A DNA stretch of 64,000 nt from Phallusia mammillata (GCA_003260075.1 QLIY01000377.1:1-64000), one strand, 5' to 3'. Positions 23,300 through 36,700 are shown, counted from the stretch's first letter. Program-made: numbers and translations. The notes: generated from the letters alone by a model not told the origin.

Positions 23300-25301
23300 A
23301 TGGCTTTGCCTAGAGTATATTTCGACATTTCCATTGGTGGTGCTCCTTCTGGTAGAATTGTTATGGAGGTAAGATGGACAAAATGTTGAAAATTTGTCTG
23401 TTTGTATTTATTGTTGCATTTTTTTATGAGTCATACAGTATGACGTCTAAACAAGTATCAGTTACGTAAACGGTAAAATCATTACTCTGGTCAAATATTT
23501 CCAGTGAGGTAGGTTTATGAAAACCTTTTTGGAGCAATTGGCTGCAGCTGATAATAAAGGCCGTCTTTTCAGCTACGTCCTGATGTTGTTCCGAAAACTG
23601 CAGAAAATTTCCGTGCTTTGTGCACTGGAGAAATGGGCTTTGGTTACAAAAATTGTCCATTTCATCGCATCATTCCAGATTTTATGTGCCAGGTGTGTAA
23701 TTTAGGTTGCAATTATTTGCCAGGGATTTTATCAACTATCTGTACACTGTTTATGTGAAATTGATTGGTTGATTATGGACTTTAAAAGCTGTTAGTGTTA
23801 CATAATTATTTTAATTTAAGACACTTTTTTTACTGTTTCCAAGTCGTATAATTTTTTGATTTCTAAAAAAGGATTCTCTAGAACAGGGGTTCTTAACCTG
23901 GGGTGCACGCACCCCCAAGGGGTGCGAGAACTGTTCCTAGGGGGTGCGGGGATGCTGAATCATTAAGGTTGGTTAGGTCTATTCTATTTAAGCAATTACA
24001 AAAGGGGGAGCGAAAATTAGTAGGTGATTTGAAAGGGGGTGCGAAAATTGGTTGGTGATCTGAAAGGGGTGCAGCAAGGAAAAAAGGTTAAGAACCACTG
24101 CTCTAGAATCAAAAACATTCATTTGATGAAACTTTTAATAAAGTTTTTTTATGTTTGTCTTGTTGTGTGGGACGGCGTTTCTGTGCAACATTGCATTATT
24201 AGCAGTAAAGGAAGTAGGTGACTGTAGTTTAGGAATTAGCTGTTTGCTGGCAAAGGTCACTACTGGCTGCATACCAAAGGGTTTCCTGCAACTAGTGTAA
24301 ATCAACAAACTCATGAGCAAAATTAAACTAAAAACAAATGTGGCTACAATAACTTCCCATGGACATAACAAGACAAACATCCGAAAACTTTATTGAACGT
24401 TAAAGTGCTTTTGACAGGTAATGCAAATACATTTTTTGCTAATTTCTTCTGAATGGCGACTGGATTTTTACACAAACTTAAAATTTCATAAAAAGGCTTT
24501 TTGCAAAGGGTGGAGACTTCACAAACCAAAATGGGACTGGTGGCAAGAGCATTTATGGAGAGAAATTTGCTGATGAAAACTTCACTTTGAAGCATCAGGG
24601 AGCTGGTAATGATGCTAGGTTTTTATTTGAACTAAACTAAAACAGATTACAGCACAGGGCGACAATATGCAAATCATTTTAAATAATGACAAGTGGTTAC
24701 TAAACTGGGTCAATGAATTGAATTGGGCATAAAAAATGTTTCTGACAGAACAGCATTGGACTGTGGGTCCCAGAGAAAACAATCATAGGGCATATTTTGG
24801 AATTTACGCTGTTGAGTGTTCTGTTTAAACAGATGTGATTCAAACTAATTAAAAGTCATCTATTAAGTGACTTCAGTTGTTTATTGTAAACTTTTAAGCA
24901 TCCCTTTCGATTTGCCCAGCATTATCATTCCATAATTCAGTTAATCACATGGAAAACATTGGTAAATTGGTACTGCATTTAATCTGATTTGTGTATATAT
25001 AGCCGAAGTGTTAATTACTGGCTAGCAATGGTAAATTGTTCTAGTTACAAAAAAATTTGTGTATGTAGGAACTCTATCCATGGCCAATGCAGGCAAGCAC
25101 ACCAATGGCTCTCAATTCCCCCCCCCCGCGATTTTGTAAAACTCTGTAAACGTTTGTGTGCGCTTTAGGTTGGATGGCAAGCATGTGGTGTTTGGAAAAG
25201 TTGTAGAAGGTGGGGAGCTTTTGAAAAAGATGGAATCCTACGGCAGTCAACAAGGCAAAACTTCAAAATCAGTAGTCATTGCCAATTGTGGCCAACTTTA
25301 A
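23300..25301 (+). CDS. Cyclophilin A-type peptidyl-prolyl cis-trans isomerase (one exon partly missing)
   Basis: Cyclophilins catalyse proline cis-trans isomerisation and, in animals, bind cyclosporin; the complex inhibits calcineurin, the next gene. Exons: 23300-23368, 23573-23692, 24509-24605, 25069 to about 25118, and 25169-25301. The product begins [19 protein letters not shown] and shows [15 protein letters not shown], the active-site [15 protein letters not shown] (His54/Arg55 region), [32 protein letters not shown] and [14 protein letters not shown], ending IANCGQL. Without the missing piece this matches the usual 165-residue single-domain form; there is no signal peptide. After SQF a 10-C run (25118-25127) runs straight into intron. 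The conserved FFIC..T.W segment (Phe113 to Trp121) and a splice donor are absent. I read this as an assembly gap, not a broken gene. Confidence 0.93.
23884..24100. mobile_element. hAT-like MITE with TSD CTCTAGAA (cyclophilin intron 2)
   Basis: Its ends are CAGGGGTTCTTAACC and GGTTAAGAACCACTG. Perfect 8-bp duplications CTCTAGAA lie at 23876-23883 and 24101-24108. It is 217 bp and non-coding, with a G-rich tandem-like middle (variants of AAAGGGGGTGCG). Confidence 0.9.
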
Positions 25302-25403
25302 ATTACTAGACCATTTTTTACACACATACCTGTCCTCTCGTTGTGTTATATATCTTTGTCAGAAAATTCCAAATTGGTGTTTATCTTGTAATCATGCTCG
25401 AAA

Positions 25404-25409
25404 AATAAA
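25404..25409 (+). promoter_or_regulatory. Polyadenylation signal of the cyclophilin gene
   Basis: A canonical AATAAA lies about 100 bases after the stop codon at 25301, a usual distance for a short housekeeping 3' UTR. Confidence 0.65.
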
Positions 25410-25847
25410 CCTGCCAGAAGCATTTTCAAATGCAGTGGTGCACATTACCAACTTGATCTAATTGATAACAAAATTGAGAAACCTATTTAGGACCTAAAAC
25501 TTAATGTGATTCTTCTTTTGGTGCCGTTTTGTTTCGGTGATGATTACCATCATTTAAATTGACTGATTAGGTTTTGTTCAAGTTGGTATTTGTCGCTCTT
25601 GATAGCTTGTTGAGGTTGCCGTAGCCTGAAAAAGTTTGTAAAACTGGCCAAAAGGGTTACTTAGAAATGTAAAATAGTCGATTGGAAGTTTTTGGGCTGC
25701 AGTTAAGAAATCGGACCTGGCTTTATGTTATCTCTATATTCTCTGTGTTATTCTCCCTTAAATCGTTAAGATGGGGGCTCTTATGTATCTTGCATTACAA
25801 TGATCGGGAAAAAAGGCGTCAACTCGCTATGACCATTTCCTTTAGAT

Positions 25848-26375
25848 CAGTGGTTCTTAACCTTTTTATCATCGCCGAACCCATACTGTGTTCTTCAGCC
25901 TTTGGTCGAACCCCAAAGTTACATCCTAGGTTTTTGCCCCATTTTCTTTGGTGGGTCATAATTAGTTTTTGTTCAAACGTAAACAGTTACTGTTTGTCAT
26001 TTTGTTAAATTCTGACATAATAGTACAAGCAACTTGTTCATGATTGCTTTAATTCCGGCAATTTTTAGTTTTTACCAAAATGAAACAATGTATTTTTAGC
26101 ATCTGTACACAAACATGAAAAAAATGAAGAAATAAGTTTTTGCTGCCAACAAAATTTCTTTGTTTCTGCATTCCCCCCCCCCTGTTGAGTGTTCTGTTTA
26201 AACAGATGTGATTCAAACTAATTAAAAGTCGTCTATTAAGTGACTTCAGTTGTTTATTGTAAACTTTTTTTCCCTTTCGATTTGCCCAGCATTATCATTC
26301 CATAATTCAGTTAATCACATGGAAAACATTGGTAAATTGGTACTGCATTTAATCTGATTTGTNTAAGAACCACTG
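25848..26375. mobile_element. hAT-like element with TSD CTTTAGAT, interrupted by a misplaced contig piece
   Basis: It starts CAGTGGTTCTTAACC and ends TAAGAACCACTG. Perfect 8-bp duplications CTTTAGAT lie at 25840-25847 and 26376-26383. Between a 10-C run (26173-26182) and the single N at 26363 lies a variant copy of cyclophilin intron sequence from about 24810-24990. That insert is probably an allelic fragment placed wrongly. Confidence 0.82.
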
Positions 26376-26383
26376 CTTTAGAT

Positions 26384-26877
26384 AAAACAACTAACACTGC
26401 AGCGAGTATAGGCGAACAGTATAACAACACAATAGCGTTTGCAACGACAGACTCCAGACGAACAGAAATTACCCATGATCTGTGGTATCTGGGTGGCGCA
26501 ATTGTCATAGGGCGGTCTACTCTCTAGAACATTTGGGACGAAAGGTTTGACGTTCTTTTCAAAGCTGTTTAATGAGTGTCAATCACATGTTTTAATAAAG
26601 TTGACTCCACTCAAAGAAAGGGACGCCGTTGATGGGTTATGTTCGCTGTGATGAAGTAGTTAAGTTTTATGGTTAAACACGAGGTATACCATTCCAAGAG
26701 AGTAACTGCACAACCTTTTCGCTGCGACGGCCGCATTGCAAATCCTTATTTCACCAACAGCCACCAATTACCTGCTTGTTTTTGTTCTAAAAGAAATTGG
26801 TTTACAAGTATATATATACATATATATTATATGTACACAATCTAAAGAAAGCCAAGATTGATTTCTAATCTGATGCG

Positions 26878-26960
<83 letters not shown>

Positions 26961-28055
26961 TCTGCGGCCGTACGGCCGCAAGTTGTGCATCCCCTCATCT
27001 AAACCTCCAAAAACTTCCTTACAAGAACTTTTTAGGACTTGCCTTAAATTGAGACTCGGCTAATAGGACACGTGACCCAACCCTGCAATTTAGTCTTTGT
27101 AGACATGTGAAATTTTGATTTTTTCCAATAATTGATTTGCACCGGCATATTTTTCTCTCTCTCAAAGTCCCTGGTGGCCTCTATGACAAAAAAGTGGCCA
27201 AGGGATGTCAGGCACGTTTTATCACACTCAAACCTGATCGGGCTTTTAACTCGGTTGAAAAAATCGTAGCTTTAGTGGCACTTGATTTTGATTGATGAAT
27301 TTGTGCAATGCGAGCAAGGCATGAAAACAAACCATTTTTATTGTGTTTTAATTCTTATGTCAGCAAAAGCTTCATTCTTGAACCATTCTTTATGTTATGG
27401 CATACATGCAGTAAAGTAAATCTTATGTTTTTGAAGTCGAATGAAGTGTTCATTACATGCGCCGGGTTTTACAAAACTGCAAGGTGACGAACTTAACTTA
27501 AAACTGAAATAATTGTGACGTCACTAAACCGAGAAAAGATAGGAATCGCGATTACTGACATAATTATTTATCACAACACGTTAGCATTGTTCACAATAAT
27601 AGTCATTGATTTCCTCGTAAACATTTGTATGTTGGCGTTATAAACAAGGCACTAGTCAAAGCAGGCTGCAATTTCAAATGACGTTTTGTCGCTATACGGC
27701 CATACGTTTGTTTAAACGGAAAATCTTTCTTGCCTTTCTCAAGATGTGAACATTTTTCGTACAAAACTATACAAACTTACCAAAATAGCCAAGGCCATAA
27801 GCGTCGAGTTTTACAAAAATGCAAGGTGGCGGATGTAAATCATGGCGTCACTTTTTGTGACGTCACTAATCCGTGCAACCTAACAAGCTCCAACTCCAAG
27901 CACAATAAACTTTCAATAGAATGCAACGTTCGTCAAATTCTTAAAATTTTTTTTTTTAATATAGTCATTTGAAACACTTTGCTTTAACGTTGTTATTGGG
28001 TTAACGACGTTTAAAATGTTTTCGTCAAGTTGCTGCTGTTGCTATAAAACCCAAG
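26384..28055. other. Intergenic; 80-C run and a short dispersed repeat; no gene recognised
   Basis: The C run at 26879-26958 looks like a gap. Two related stretches, about 27460-27530 and 27800-27880, share G(T/C)CG(G/A)GTTTTACAAAA-TGCAAGGTG and a following TGTGACGTCACTAA. They look like two copies of a short repeat carrying a CRE-like TGACGTCA. No exon is recognised. Confidence 0.5.
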
Positions 28056-28191
28056 ATGGCGGCGCCACCCCGCAACCGCCCACTTGACGCCTCTGGCCAC
28101 GGCCACCATGTTAAAAAAAATGACCGCACCACTCCACCACGCACTATTCGGCGCCAATGGACTGTACATTATAGCGCCAAAACCCTGGCTC
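28056..28191 (+). other. Candidate alternative first exon of calcineurin A (weak)
   Basis: The sequence CAAGATGGCGGCG matches the YY1-type motif often found at start codons near promoters. It opens a frame of 45 codons rich in Pro, Arg and His, ending in a donor C|GTAAGG. The phase (one base) fits exactly the calcineurin exon that begins at 31663. An isoform starting here would replace the 19 residues encoded at 30789. Only phase and motif support this; a chance ORF is quite possible. Confidence 0.25.
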
Positions 28192-28474
28192 GTAAGGTAA
28201 CATGTTATTGTTTTCCGAGGTTTAAGTTAAAAACAAAAAAATATGGATGTAATGCTGACCGCTGTGGGTAGATAAAGAAATGTTTAGGCCTACGACCTTT
28301 GATGTGCACCCCCGTTTAGAACATACTTTCTTAAATATTGGGCTTTATTGACCAGAGAATAACTGTTTTCTGATTCACTAAAGTTTAGTGCTTAGTGACT
28401 AAACAAATAAAGCAATGAAGAAAACACTTGTTTGAGTTTTCGGACTCGTTAATATTGATATACAGTTATACACA

Positions 28475-28674
28475 GTGGCGGACTGGGACCAAAATTTTAG
28501 TTGCCAGGAGACATAGAGGACCTCGATCACCTGCCAATACAATGTAGCCTACAAATAATGCAATTAGAATTGACATGATCATAACTAAGCAAAACATAAC
28601 CTGTAGTTAATAACTCGATGTCAATTGATTCCTTGTGAAAGTATTGTCGCAACAAAGTGTACGGTGCATCCAAT
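28475..28674. other. Intergenic, possible 5' end of a transposon (CAGTGGCGGACTGGG)
   Basis: CAGTGGCGGACTGGG near 28475 is a familiar type of hAT terminal sequence. I could not find the other end before the fold-back element that follows. Confidence 0.35.
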
Positions 28675-28952
28675 TCTAAAATATGCAGGATCGCTTGGTG
28701 CACCTTATTTTCCTTTTAACATCGTTGGTACAAATTTTTATCCCTTGGTGCTCATTTATATCGCTTGGTTCACCCTTCTTTCGCTAGGTGCAACTTTATT
28801 TTGCTTGGTGCACCTGCATACACCTTTACCTAGCGATACTAAGGTGCACCAAGTGACTTGAAAGTGCACCAAGCGATATAAATGAGCACCAAGCGAAATA
28901 AACGTGCACCAAGCGATAAAAATGTGCACCAAGCGATCCTGTATATTTTAGA
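28675..28952. mobile_element. Fold-back element built of 20-bp units (GTGCACCAAGCGAT...)
   Basis: The ends TCTAAAATATGCAGGATCGC and its near reverse complement frame two arms. The right arm is four to five tandem 20-bp units of the form GTGCACCAAGCGATAAAAAT. The left arm holds the same units in reverse orientation, more degenerate (for example TTTATTTTGCTTGGTGCACC). The centre is about 30 bp. The whole would fold into one long hairpin. No coding capacity. Confidence 0.85.
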
Positions 28953-28999
28953 TACACCCCAAAGTGTAGACTGAAATTATTTAGTTTCGTAAATTTTCT

Positions 29000-29469
29000 G
29001 GTCATCTTTTGAAGGCAGTTTATTACGTCACAGATACGATTAAAACAATAATGAAATTATGTGCGAACATACTGTTTGCTGTTTTATTCATTAAGACTAA
29101 TTTTGTCATTTTTAGGTGTCTCAAACTACAAAATGTAGTTTGGAGCGAATATCGATTAAATTAAAATGCTTTCTAAATAAGTTTTCCATTAAAATGATTT
29201 AAAACTTTTTTTGCTCGATTTTTGTTATGGATCACCGCACACGGTACTGAGTTACTCCGGTCGATCAAAAAACGCAGAAGCTACAAGCAACCTTTTGGTT
29301 TTTACTTTTACATTCAGTCAAGTCAAGTCAAGTCAAGTCCAAGTAAAATGCCAGTTACCTTCTCTGATTGCTAAACCAATTGCAGAAGTCGCTGAAATTA
29401 GCGTGACTGTATATACAGTGAATATACTTTCGTTGTTTTTGAGTAACATTAACTTAGATAAAAGATACC

Positions 29470-29568
<99 letters not shown>

Positions 29569-30788
29569 AATGAAAGTGTAACTTATTTATTACATTTTCG
29601 ATCTTTGGAATTTTAATAATATTTAATTTTAAATTTTAATAAAGCATGGATTAAATCTTTTTGTAGTTATTTAGCAAAGTTGGTGGTGAAATAATCACTG
29701 AACAATACCAGAAAGTTTTAAAAGGACGATTTTGTTTAAATGACAATACAAATCTAACTTGCAGTATGAAATAACTTTACAATACAAATGTTCTTTACAG
29801 AACAGAATTTTAATTAGATTTATTGTGGAGTAAACTAACCTGGTCTTTTAAAAAATATATGTGACTGCTTTATAGCATAAGTCAGAACAATTGTTTCCAT
29901 ATTAAGGGTTAAAGATTTTGAAATCAACAAAATACCCAAGCTTTTAATTTAGTACAACAACAAAAAAGGTCATAAACTATATTAATCTAAAACGTTTATT
30001 TTGCTGATTGGTAAATAATTCTGCAGAAGTTCTGGAATTTATTTTAAATGGACAGGTTTTATATTACATGTACATGTAACCACTGCACTAAAACTATCTG
30101 GTAAAACAGCTTACTCTTGTACATATCAATATTGACTGGTCTGTAGAATATGCCAGTTCCCGACGAGATCTCGTGCATGCAGGACCTATTTCAGCAGGTG
30201 CAAAGCAAGTAAAAGAGGTCAATACAGCCCAATTAAATGCCTTTGGTGCAAAATTTTCACGTGCAAACCCCAAAACTTGGCATGCAAAATTTTTTTTTTA
30301 CAAAAAATGCGCACATAGCTGCCACACTCTGCAGACTGGAAATAGGGTGTGCAGGACCATTATGTCTTGTATGTATGTCTGCATAAAGGCCACATGCAAG
30401 CCAATTATCCTGGGTACATCCATCCCAAGTGACAAATAGGACCATGTCTGCAGGCAGTGCTATGTGCTAAGTTTCTGTTTAGTGTCAAATAATGAAATTG
30501 AAATATTTTTTTCAGAAGCAACTTGTAAATGTTACTCTCATACTTTGCAGACTGGTGTATCATCTTGAAACCATGTCTAAAATTGTCAACATTTTTTGTT
30601 TAGGTAGAAACAGCAACAGTAAATTTACAGAATTCTAATTTTTCTTACTTACAATATGGAAAGTTGAATTTATAGTGGACAGACAATACTTCACTGAACA
30701 AGCCACTGGTTAATGCAAGTGGCTACTTCTGGACATTCTGGGTTTTACTTAAGCGTTTATTAGACAACACAGACTTCAAAAAATCAGG
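29000..30788. other. Upstream region of calcineurin A; 95-C gap-like run; no gene recognised
   Basis: The C run is 29472-29566 and makes a false poly-proline ORF. A small tandem of CAAGT units lies near 29319. The 5' UTR and promoter of the calcineurin gene are presumably in 30500-30788; I name no motif. Confidence 0.5.
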
Positions 30789-33700
30789 ATGAGTTCTAAT
30801 AATGACAAAGATCACAAACCATCAACAGTAGAGAGAAGTGTGAAAGGTAACACTAAACAAAAATATGAAATAATTAGTAATGTAGGTTTTACCATGAAAC
30901 CATCATTTTGCTGTGTGTGAAGTCTTAATGTTTGTTTGTGTGGTTTAGTTTGTTATCACTTCTACTCAAATTGTACATGTGTTAAATTGTACTGAGATTA
31001 AAAGAAGTCCTAAATTAAAATTGAACATGAGTTTTCTTCACCTTAAGTGTACACTTTTGTATGATATGCTCCATACTTAAATTAAGTATAAGCTCACATC
31101 AAAGCAAAACGCTTTAAAAATAAAGTTAGAAAACTTTTAAAGCAACTGCTTGAAATCTTCAAAGCGAGTTGCTGACAAGGTAAAACTATGCGTCTTTTTA
31201 GGGCTTCACAATAGAATAGAGGTTTAAATTACATCAACAATGACTTAACACTCTCCTAACTACATTGGTGTGTTATGTTACGAAACTGATCCGCTTACAA
31301 TAACCTTTAACTAACATTTAATTCATTTGTGTTTTTATTGTAATTTCTGCAGCAAGCAGATATGCTTTGTTATGCCTGCAATAATGCTGTAAACACAAAA
31401 ATGCCTTAAACAAGTCCAGGAATGAATTATTGTACACATATGTCAGTAGTATGGCATTAAGTAATATAACAAACTATTTATACTATTCATGTCATTGTGA
31501 GAGCAGAAAAAAGTACTGTTAATGGCTGCGGGCAAAATACTTATAAATTTCTTGCAAAAAGTTGTTCCATGTTGAACTGCCAATGTCATGCAAGCCTCAA
31601 TAAAAACAAAAAATTGCCAGGGCACCAGGTCAGTGGTTTTTATCTTATTGTATAATCTTTAGCTGTCCCATTCCCTCCAAGCCATAAACTCATTGTTGAA
31701 GAAGTTTTTTTGGAGAATGGCAAACCTCGCATTGATGTACTAAAGGAACATTTTGTGCAAGAAGGGAGATTGGAAGAAGATGTAAGTTTTTTTAGTCGTC
31801 CATTTTTCGGATTTACTTCTATTGTTAAAAATTGGTCCGAAATTTGCACAACCATTATTATATGAGTCATTACCAAAACATGAATGACATGTGAAAAAAT
31901 GGAATAATATTGCTGAAGTATTTTGACACAGTGCAGATTTAAACCTGTTCTTGTTATTTTTTCTGAAATAGCAGATGAATTTAGAACTGTCAAATACAAT
32001 TTTGCTGACAAACTTCAGTTAAAATGACAGAGTTGTAACTCCTGTTTTGACTTCTGAATTAGTTGCCAGTTTACTACATTGCATATTTTTTCAGTGCAAT
32101 AAGTGACTAATACCTAACAACAAAATGTATTTCAGGCTGCTTTGAAAATTATAAATGATGGTTCAGCAATACTTCGAAAAGAAGCCACCATGGTTGACAT
32201 AGAATCACCAGTTACTGGTAAGTGCATATGTTTTAACAAATATTACTTTTAACATAATTCCAAGCAAGTTGTTCTGAATGGAAATTGAAAATGTATTTTG
32301 CACTGATAGTTTTGGTAAAATACATACCCTTTAGTGCCAAAATACCATGACCACATTCTTACTGTCAAACAAATCTGTTTAAAAATGTTACAGGCTGATC
32401 AGTTTTTATGCTGTCTTAAGGTAGTTATCCAGTAACCTTTTGTTTGTAGAAGATAAACTCACACCATTGCAGACATTTCTAAGTTTTCCACACACAAAAA
32501 ACAGATTTTAGGTTTTTCCAGAAGGTAATGCACAAGACTTTTCACACAGACATTATACACTGCCTGAGAAAAGTTAGGGAAACGTTAAACATTTACAAAC
32601 ACATACTTAGTGCTTGTTAGCAAACAAACCATTACAAATTGGTAGTGAATTAATGTTACATGCTTGATACTTGTGTGGGGGTCCTTTGGTGGGAACACTG
32701 TTATTGTTGTAACCTATTGATCCCCAGTTGTAGATCAATACTGCTTTTGGTTATTGAATGTTGCCATATGATTCCTTTCCACTCCAAAACAACACTTAAT
32801 TGAAAGGTCAATACGCGTTTTGGGTTTCTATTGGTTGAAACAAAGAACTTGCTATTTTTTTGAGTTCGAGAGATTTTTATGTGTTTTTTTTTCAACAAAA
32901 CAATACAATGTTAGACAAGCTTTTTCATGGCAATGTGTCAAGCAGAAACATTTTTATTTTTGGATTTTAAGTGGAAAGTATCAAATATATTTTACAATTT
33001 TCATATAGATTAACTTTGTCATCAGGTATGATCTTTTATTATCAATTAATGTCACACTTGAGCGTACATGATAATGACGATTAAGGAATTTTGTGAAAAC
33101 TATATACACAATGGATAATTTGAAAAATAAAAGCACCTTGTTGTATAGTGCAATACTGGCAAGTCTAATCATCAAACGTAATATGTTGGTAAGCAAACAT
33201 TGAGCAAAATTAAAAGGTTACTTTTAGCATATATATACCTAAAACAGCAACCCTGGCTTATATGTTGCATGAAAATCATGGCTTTCCCAGAAATTCACAA
33301 AACTATATATATCCAATCCTGTTAGATGAAATTAAAACTATTACATTGCTTGTGTCCAGTGTATTATACTGTAATGTTACTAAACATGCAGTATAGACAT
33401 GCCCCTTTTCTAATAAATTCATGTCCGCGGCCACAAATTTCATTAACATTACACCTCTGTTAATCCAGAACTGCTTGGACCAAAAACTTTATCCAGGTCC
33501 ACCCCCCCCCCTATATCCAATCCTGTTAGATGAAATTAAAACTATTACATTGCTTGTGTTCAGTGTATTATACTGTAATGTTACTAAACATGCAGTATAG
33601 ACATGCCCTTTTTCTAATAGATTCAAGTCGGCTGCCACAAATTTCATTAACAGTACACCTCTGTTAATCCAGAACTGCTTGGGCCAAAAACTTTGTCCAG

Positions 33701-36700
33701 GCCCGCTTGGGCAAAAAAAGTTCGATTAGGTAAAGATCCGGATTAACGGATGTCGATTAGTTCAAGTCTTACCACATACAAATCATTTGCACCTCAGGTT
33801 TTGTCTGAGTTAGGTGAAGATCGGGATTAATCAATTTTCAATTTAACCGAGGTTTACTGGAAGTAATTTTCATTTTAACACAAAAAGTAATATGACTAAC
33901 TGCGTTCAAAAGGCCCAGTAATATTTTTACAAACGTTTGGCTGCATATAGTAATAATTATGGTGATCACTGGCAACATAACAACATTCCATGCTATTGTA
34001 GTGGTCAATTACGAGTTCACATTGCTGTAATCTTTGGCTTGCTGCCGTGGAAACGTTTAGGCGTCTTGTCCAGTGGCCTTTGTCCGAGCCGAGTTTGTGA
34101 CCCTAGCTGTTATTTTTCATTCCCGTTTATTTGCACAAGGTAACGCCTTTCCGAAGTGGCGATGCTGTACTAACAGGCTTCGCGGGCTACCCCCATGGCG
34201 ATGCTTTGCGTGGGTCGCCTACGGAGTAATGGTTGTTTACGACTACGTGTGATTTTGGAACTCTTTTATGTTCATGAGTTTTACTCCCTAATGCGAATAT
34301 AGCAATAATTGGTTTGTCACGGAAAGGGTCAAAACGCTGGCCAAAAATCCAATCTGCATTATTTTGAAGTAAAGCAAATATCTTGAAATCAGATTGAGTT
34401 TTTTTCAGGTTTGTGACAAATTTATAGACACCGACCTTTTTACATGCGCCTATTGATGGTTTAGATAGGGCAGTTTATGCGATCAATAAAAGCGTCATGA
34501 TTGGCCTTTTGTATTTAGTCGCTTGATCAGCTCGGGTTTGTGTATTACTAATCCCACCGATTTTGCCATGGACGATTACCTTCGGGGTCAAATGTCATGT
34601 AAATGTGAATATCAAGGGCAAAGGTTGTGGCACCGATGGTTTGTACATGGCATCTGAAAATCGCCGGATCTACACGCTTGCGTGCATTCCATCTATGTAT
34701 TACGTTACAACTATTCGCACTAGTATTAAAAAGGCAATGGTTTTATATTAAAAAGTTAAGGACAGTCTGCAGAACTGTAAAATCAGAACAAAACGCCGTG
34801 TTTCTGTATTTGAGATTGGACTCCAAAATCGCAGTGCAAAATGCATTAAACAAACAAAAAATATAGGCGCACGTAATTGAAGGCACGCCGAACTTTCATG
34901 AGTTTTCGCAGATAGCCAGTTTGTTGAACATTGCGGACTGATCGACATTGCGTTATACTTCGGTTGATTGTAAAGGGCAACATGTTGCAGCCAAAATGCA
35001 TTAGTTTTGATCTTTCAAAACACAAGTTTATGTCTGGTTTCCTTTTTGCGAACATTTACGCATTGAGTTCTAAAACCAGTTAATTCCGGTTTTAACAGCA
35101 TTGTGTTTGCATTCAATGATTCACAGTGTCATGTCAACGCCTAAAAGCAAGTCAAAAGCAGCTGCCAGACAAGGCCGTCGCGGGTTTCATATCATCAAAA
35201 AGTAATGTTACTGGTTTCAAGGACTTTGCGTAGAGTCCACTTTTATATACCTTCCATCTTAAATTACTTTAATTGTAGGAAAAGGTATTTCAAGTAAAGG
35301 CGTTTACCAAAGTCGTGTTTCTTGTAACTGTGTGCCAAGAAATTTGCAAGTGTGTCGCGAAGTATTCCTGTTTAGGGAGTGAAGTCTTATCTAGAGTTTA
35401 TTGGGTTTGTAACGAAATATTGGTGTGCATGAATGAAAACCCTTGCACCACATTTGGATCCCACTCATTACCAAAAGACGTTTCACATATCACTTTAAGA
35501 TTAAAATTTACGATTTTTTTGGAAACGCTTTTGCGTTTTGGGACTTAAAAGTGTTGCGCAAAAAATAGTTTTATGAACATGTTGCTAGCCTAAAACGTTT
35601 GAGAACAACGCAACTGAAGCGTTCGCGCAAATACATAGTATACTACACGTGCAAAGCGTTGGGCCTAGATTCAAAAAAGCGACAGTTCTTAGTGAAGTCT
35701 ATTACTATGATGCTACCCGTTTTTGTGAGTCGTAAAATTGCGATAGCTGCGTCATTTCCTAAATGTAATGATGTCCTGTACCATAGCGCCTCAATGCTGC
35801 GGTGTAGTGTTAAATCATCAGGTTATTACACCTTCCTGTCTGGTATAGTACGCTTGTCTTCCTTGAATAGATCCTTAAATACCCCAGTGCGCATCGTCAA
35901 CCCGTTGGCGGGAATTTTTGAATTTTTAAGTAAGTTTTGGTGTTGATGTTTTTCTTGGTTGAAGTCAATCCAAAGCTGATTTTACGTCATGTTTAGGCAT
36001 AAAACTGATTTTTTTAGTCTGTTCAAATTGATTTTAAAATTGAACTTTAAACAAAAAGTTTTTTTATTGTTTGGTAACTGCCTACATATTTCAACTATTT
36101 TTGTGTAGTTGGGTCAAAATTTTCATTTTTACCGGACTGATAAATTGGCTAAAAACGCTTTACCGTCCATGACAGTGGTTTTCGTTCGTGCCCAATAGAC
36201 TACATAGTAGATGCCAAACCGTACAAAAATCATTTAAAATTGGGTCTTTATTCAACTTCACAGGTTATATTTCCAAAGCTGAAACGTCTATATTTACAAA
36301 CCACATGTACAAATTAAAGCAAATTCCTTCCCTAGAGTTTTTAAATTCCTCCCCGGTTGGTGACCACTAGTCTATGGAATTACCCCTTAATAGCGATAGC
36401 GACCCTAAATTCTTACAGCAAGTAGTTGCTACTTAACGAATCCCTCTGCGGTTTTGCAATACTTGAACTTTTAACAAACAGCTGTGTGAAAAAAAATTCG
36501 CCATAGCTTTGTATAGAATTTACGGCTAATATTTAGGTCGCCAGCGAAAACTGTATGAAAAGCACTGGTCTATGGGTTATTACAAACCGCGATTTAGACG
36601 TTGCGGTGTGAAGCGGTAAACGTTGCAGCATTGCTTAGTAAATTATAACACCTACAGACTAATAGCTTTAAAATGTGATGTGGTAAGTAGGTCGTTTTGG

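Noticed and set aside
26858-27052. ORFs with long poly-proline or, on the other strand, poly-glycine (also at 29211-29573, 54133-54386, 60859-61253 and 61669-61981)
   Set aside because: They exist only because pure-C runs are open in all frames. The runs behave as assembly gaps and nothing around the extra ORFs resembles a protein.
28675-28952. CRISPR-like repeat array
   Set aside because: Units are contiguous 20-mers in inverted arms, without spacers, in a eukaryotic intergenic region.
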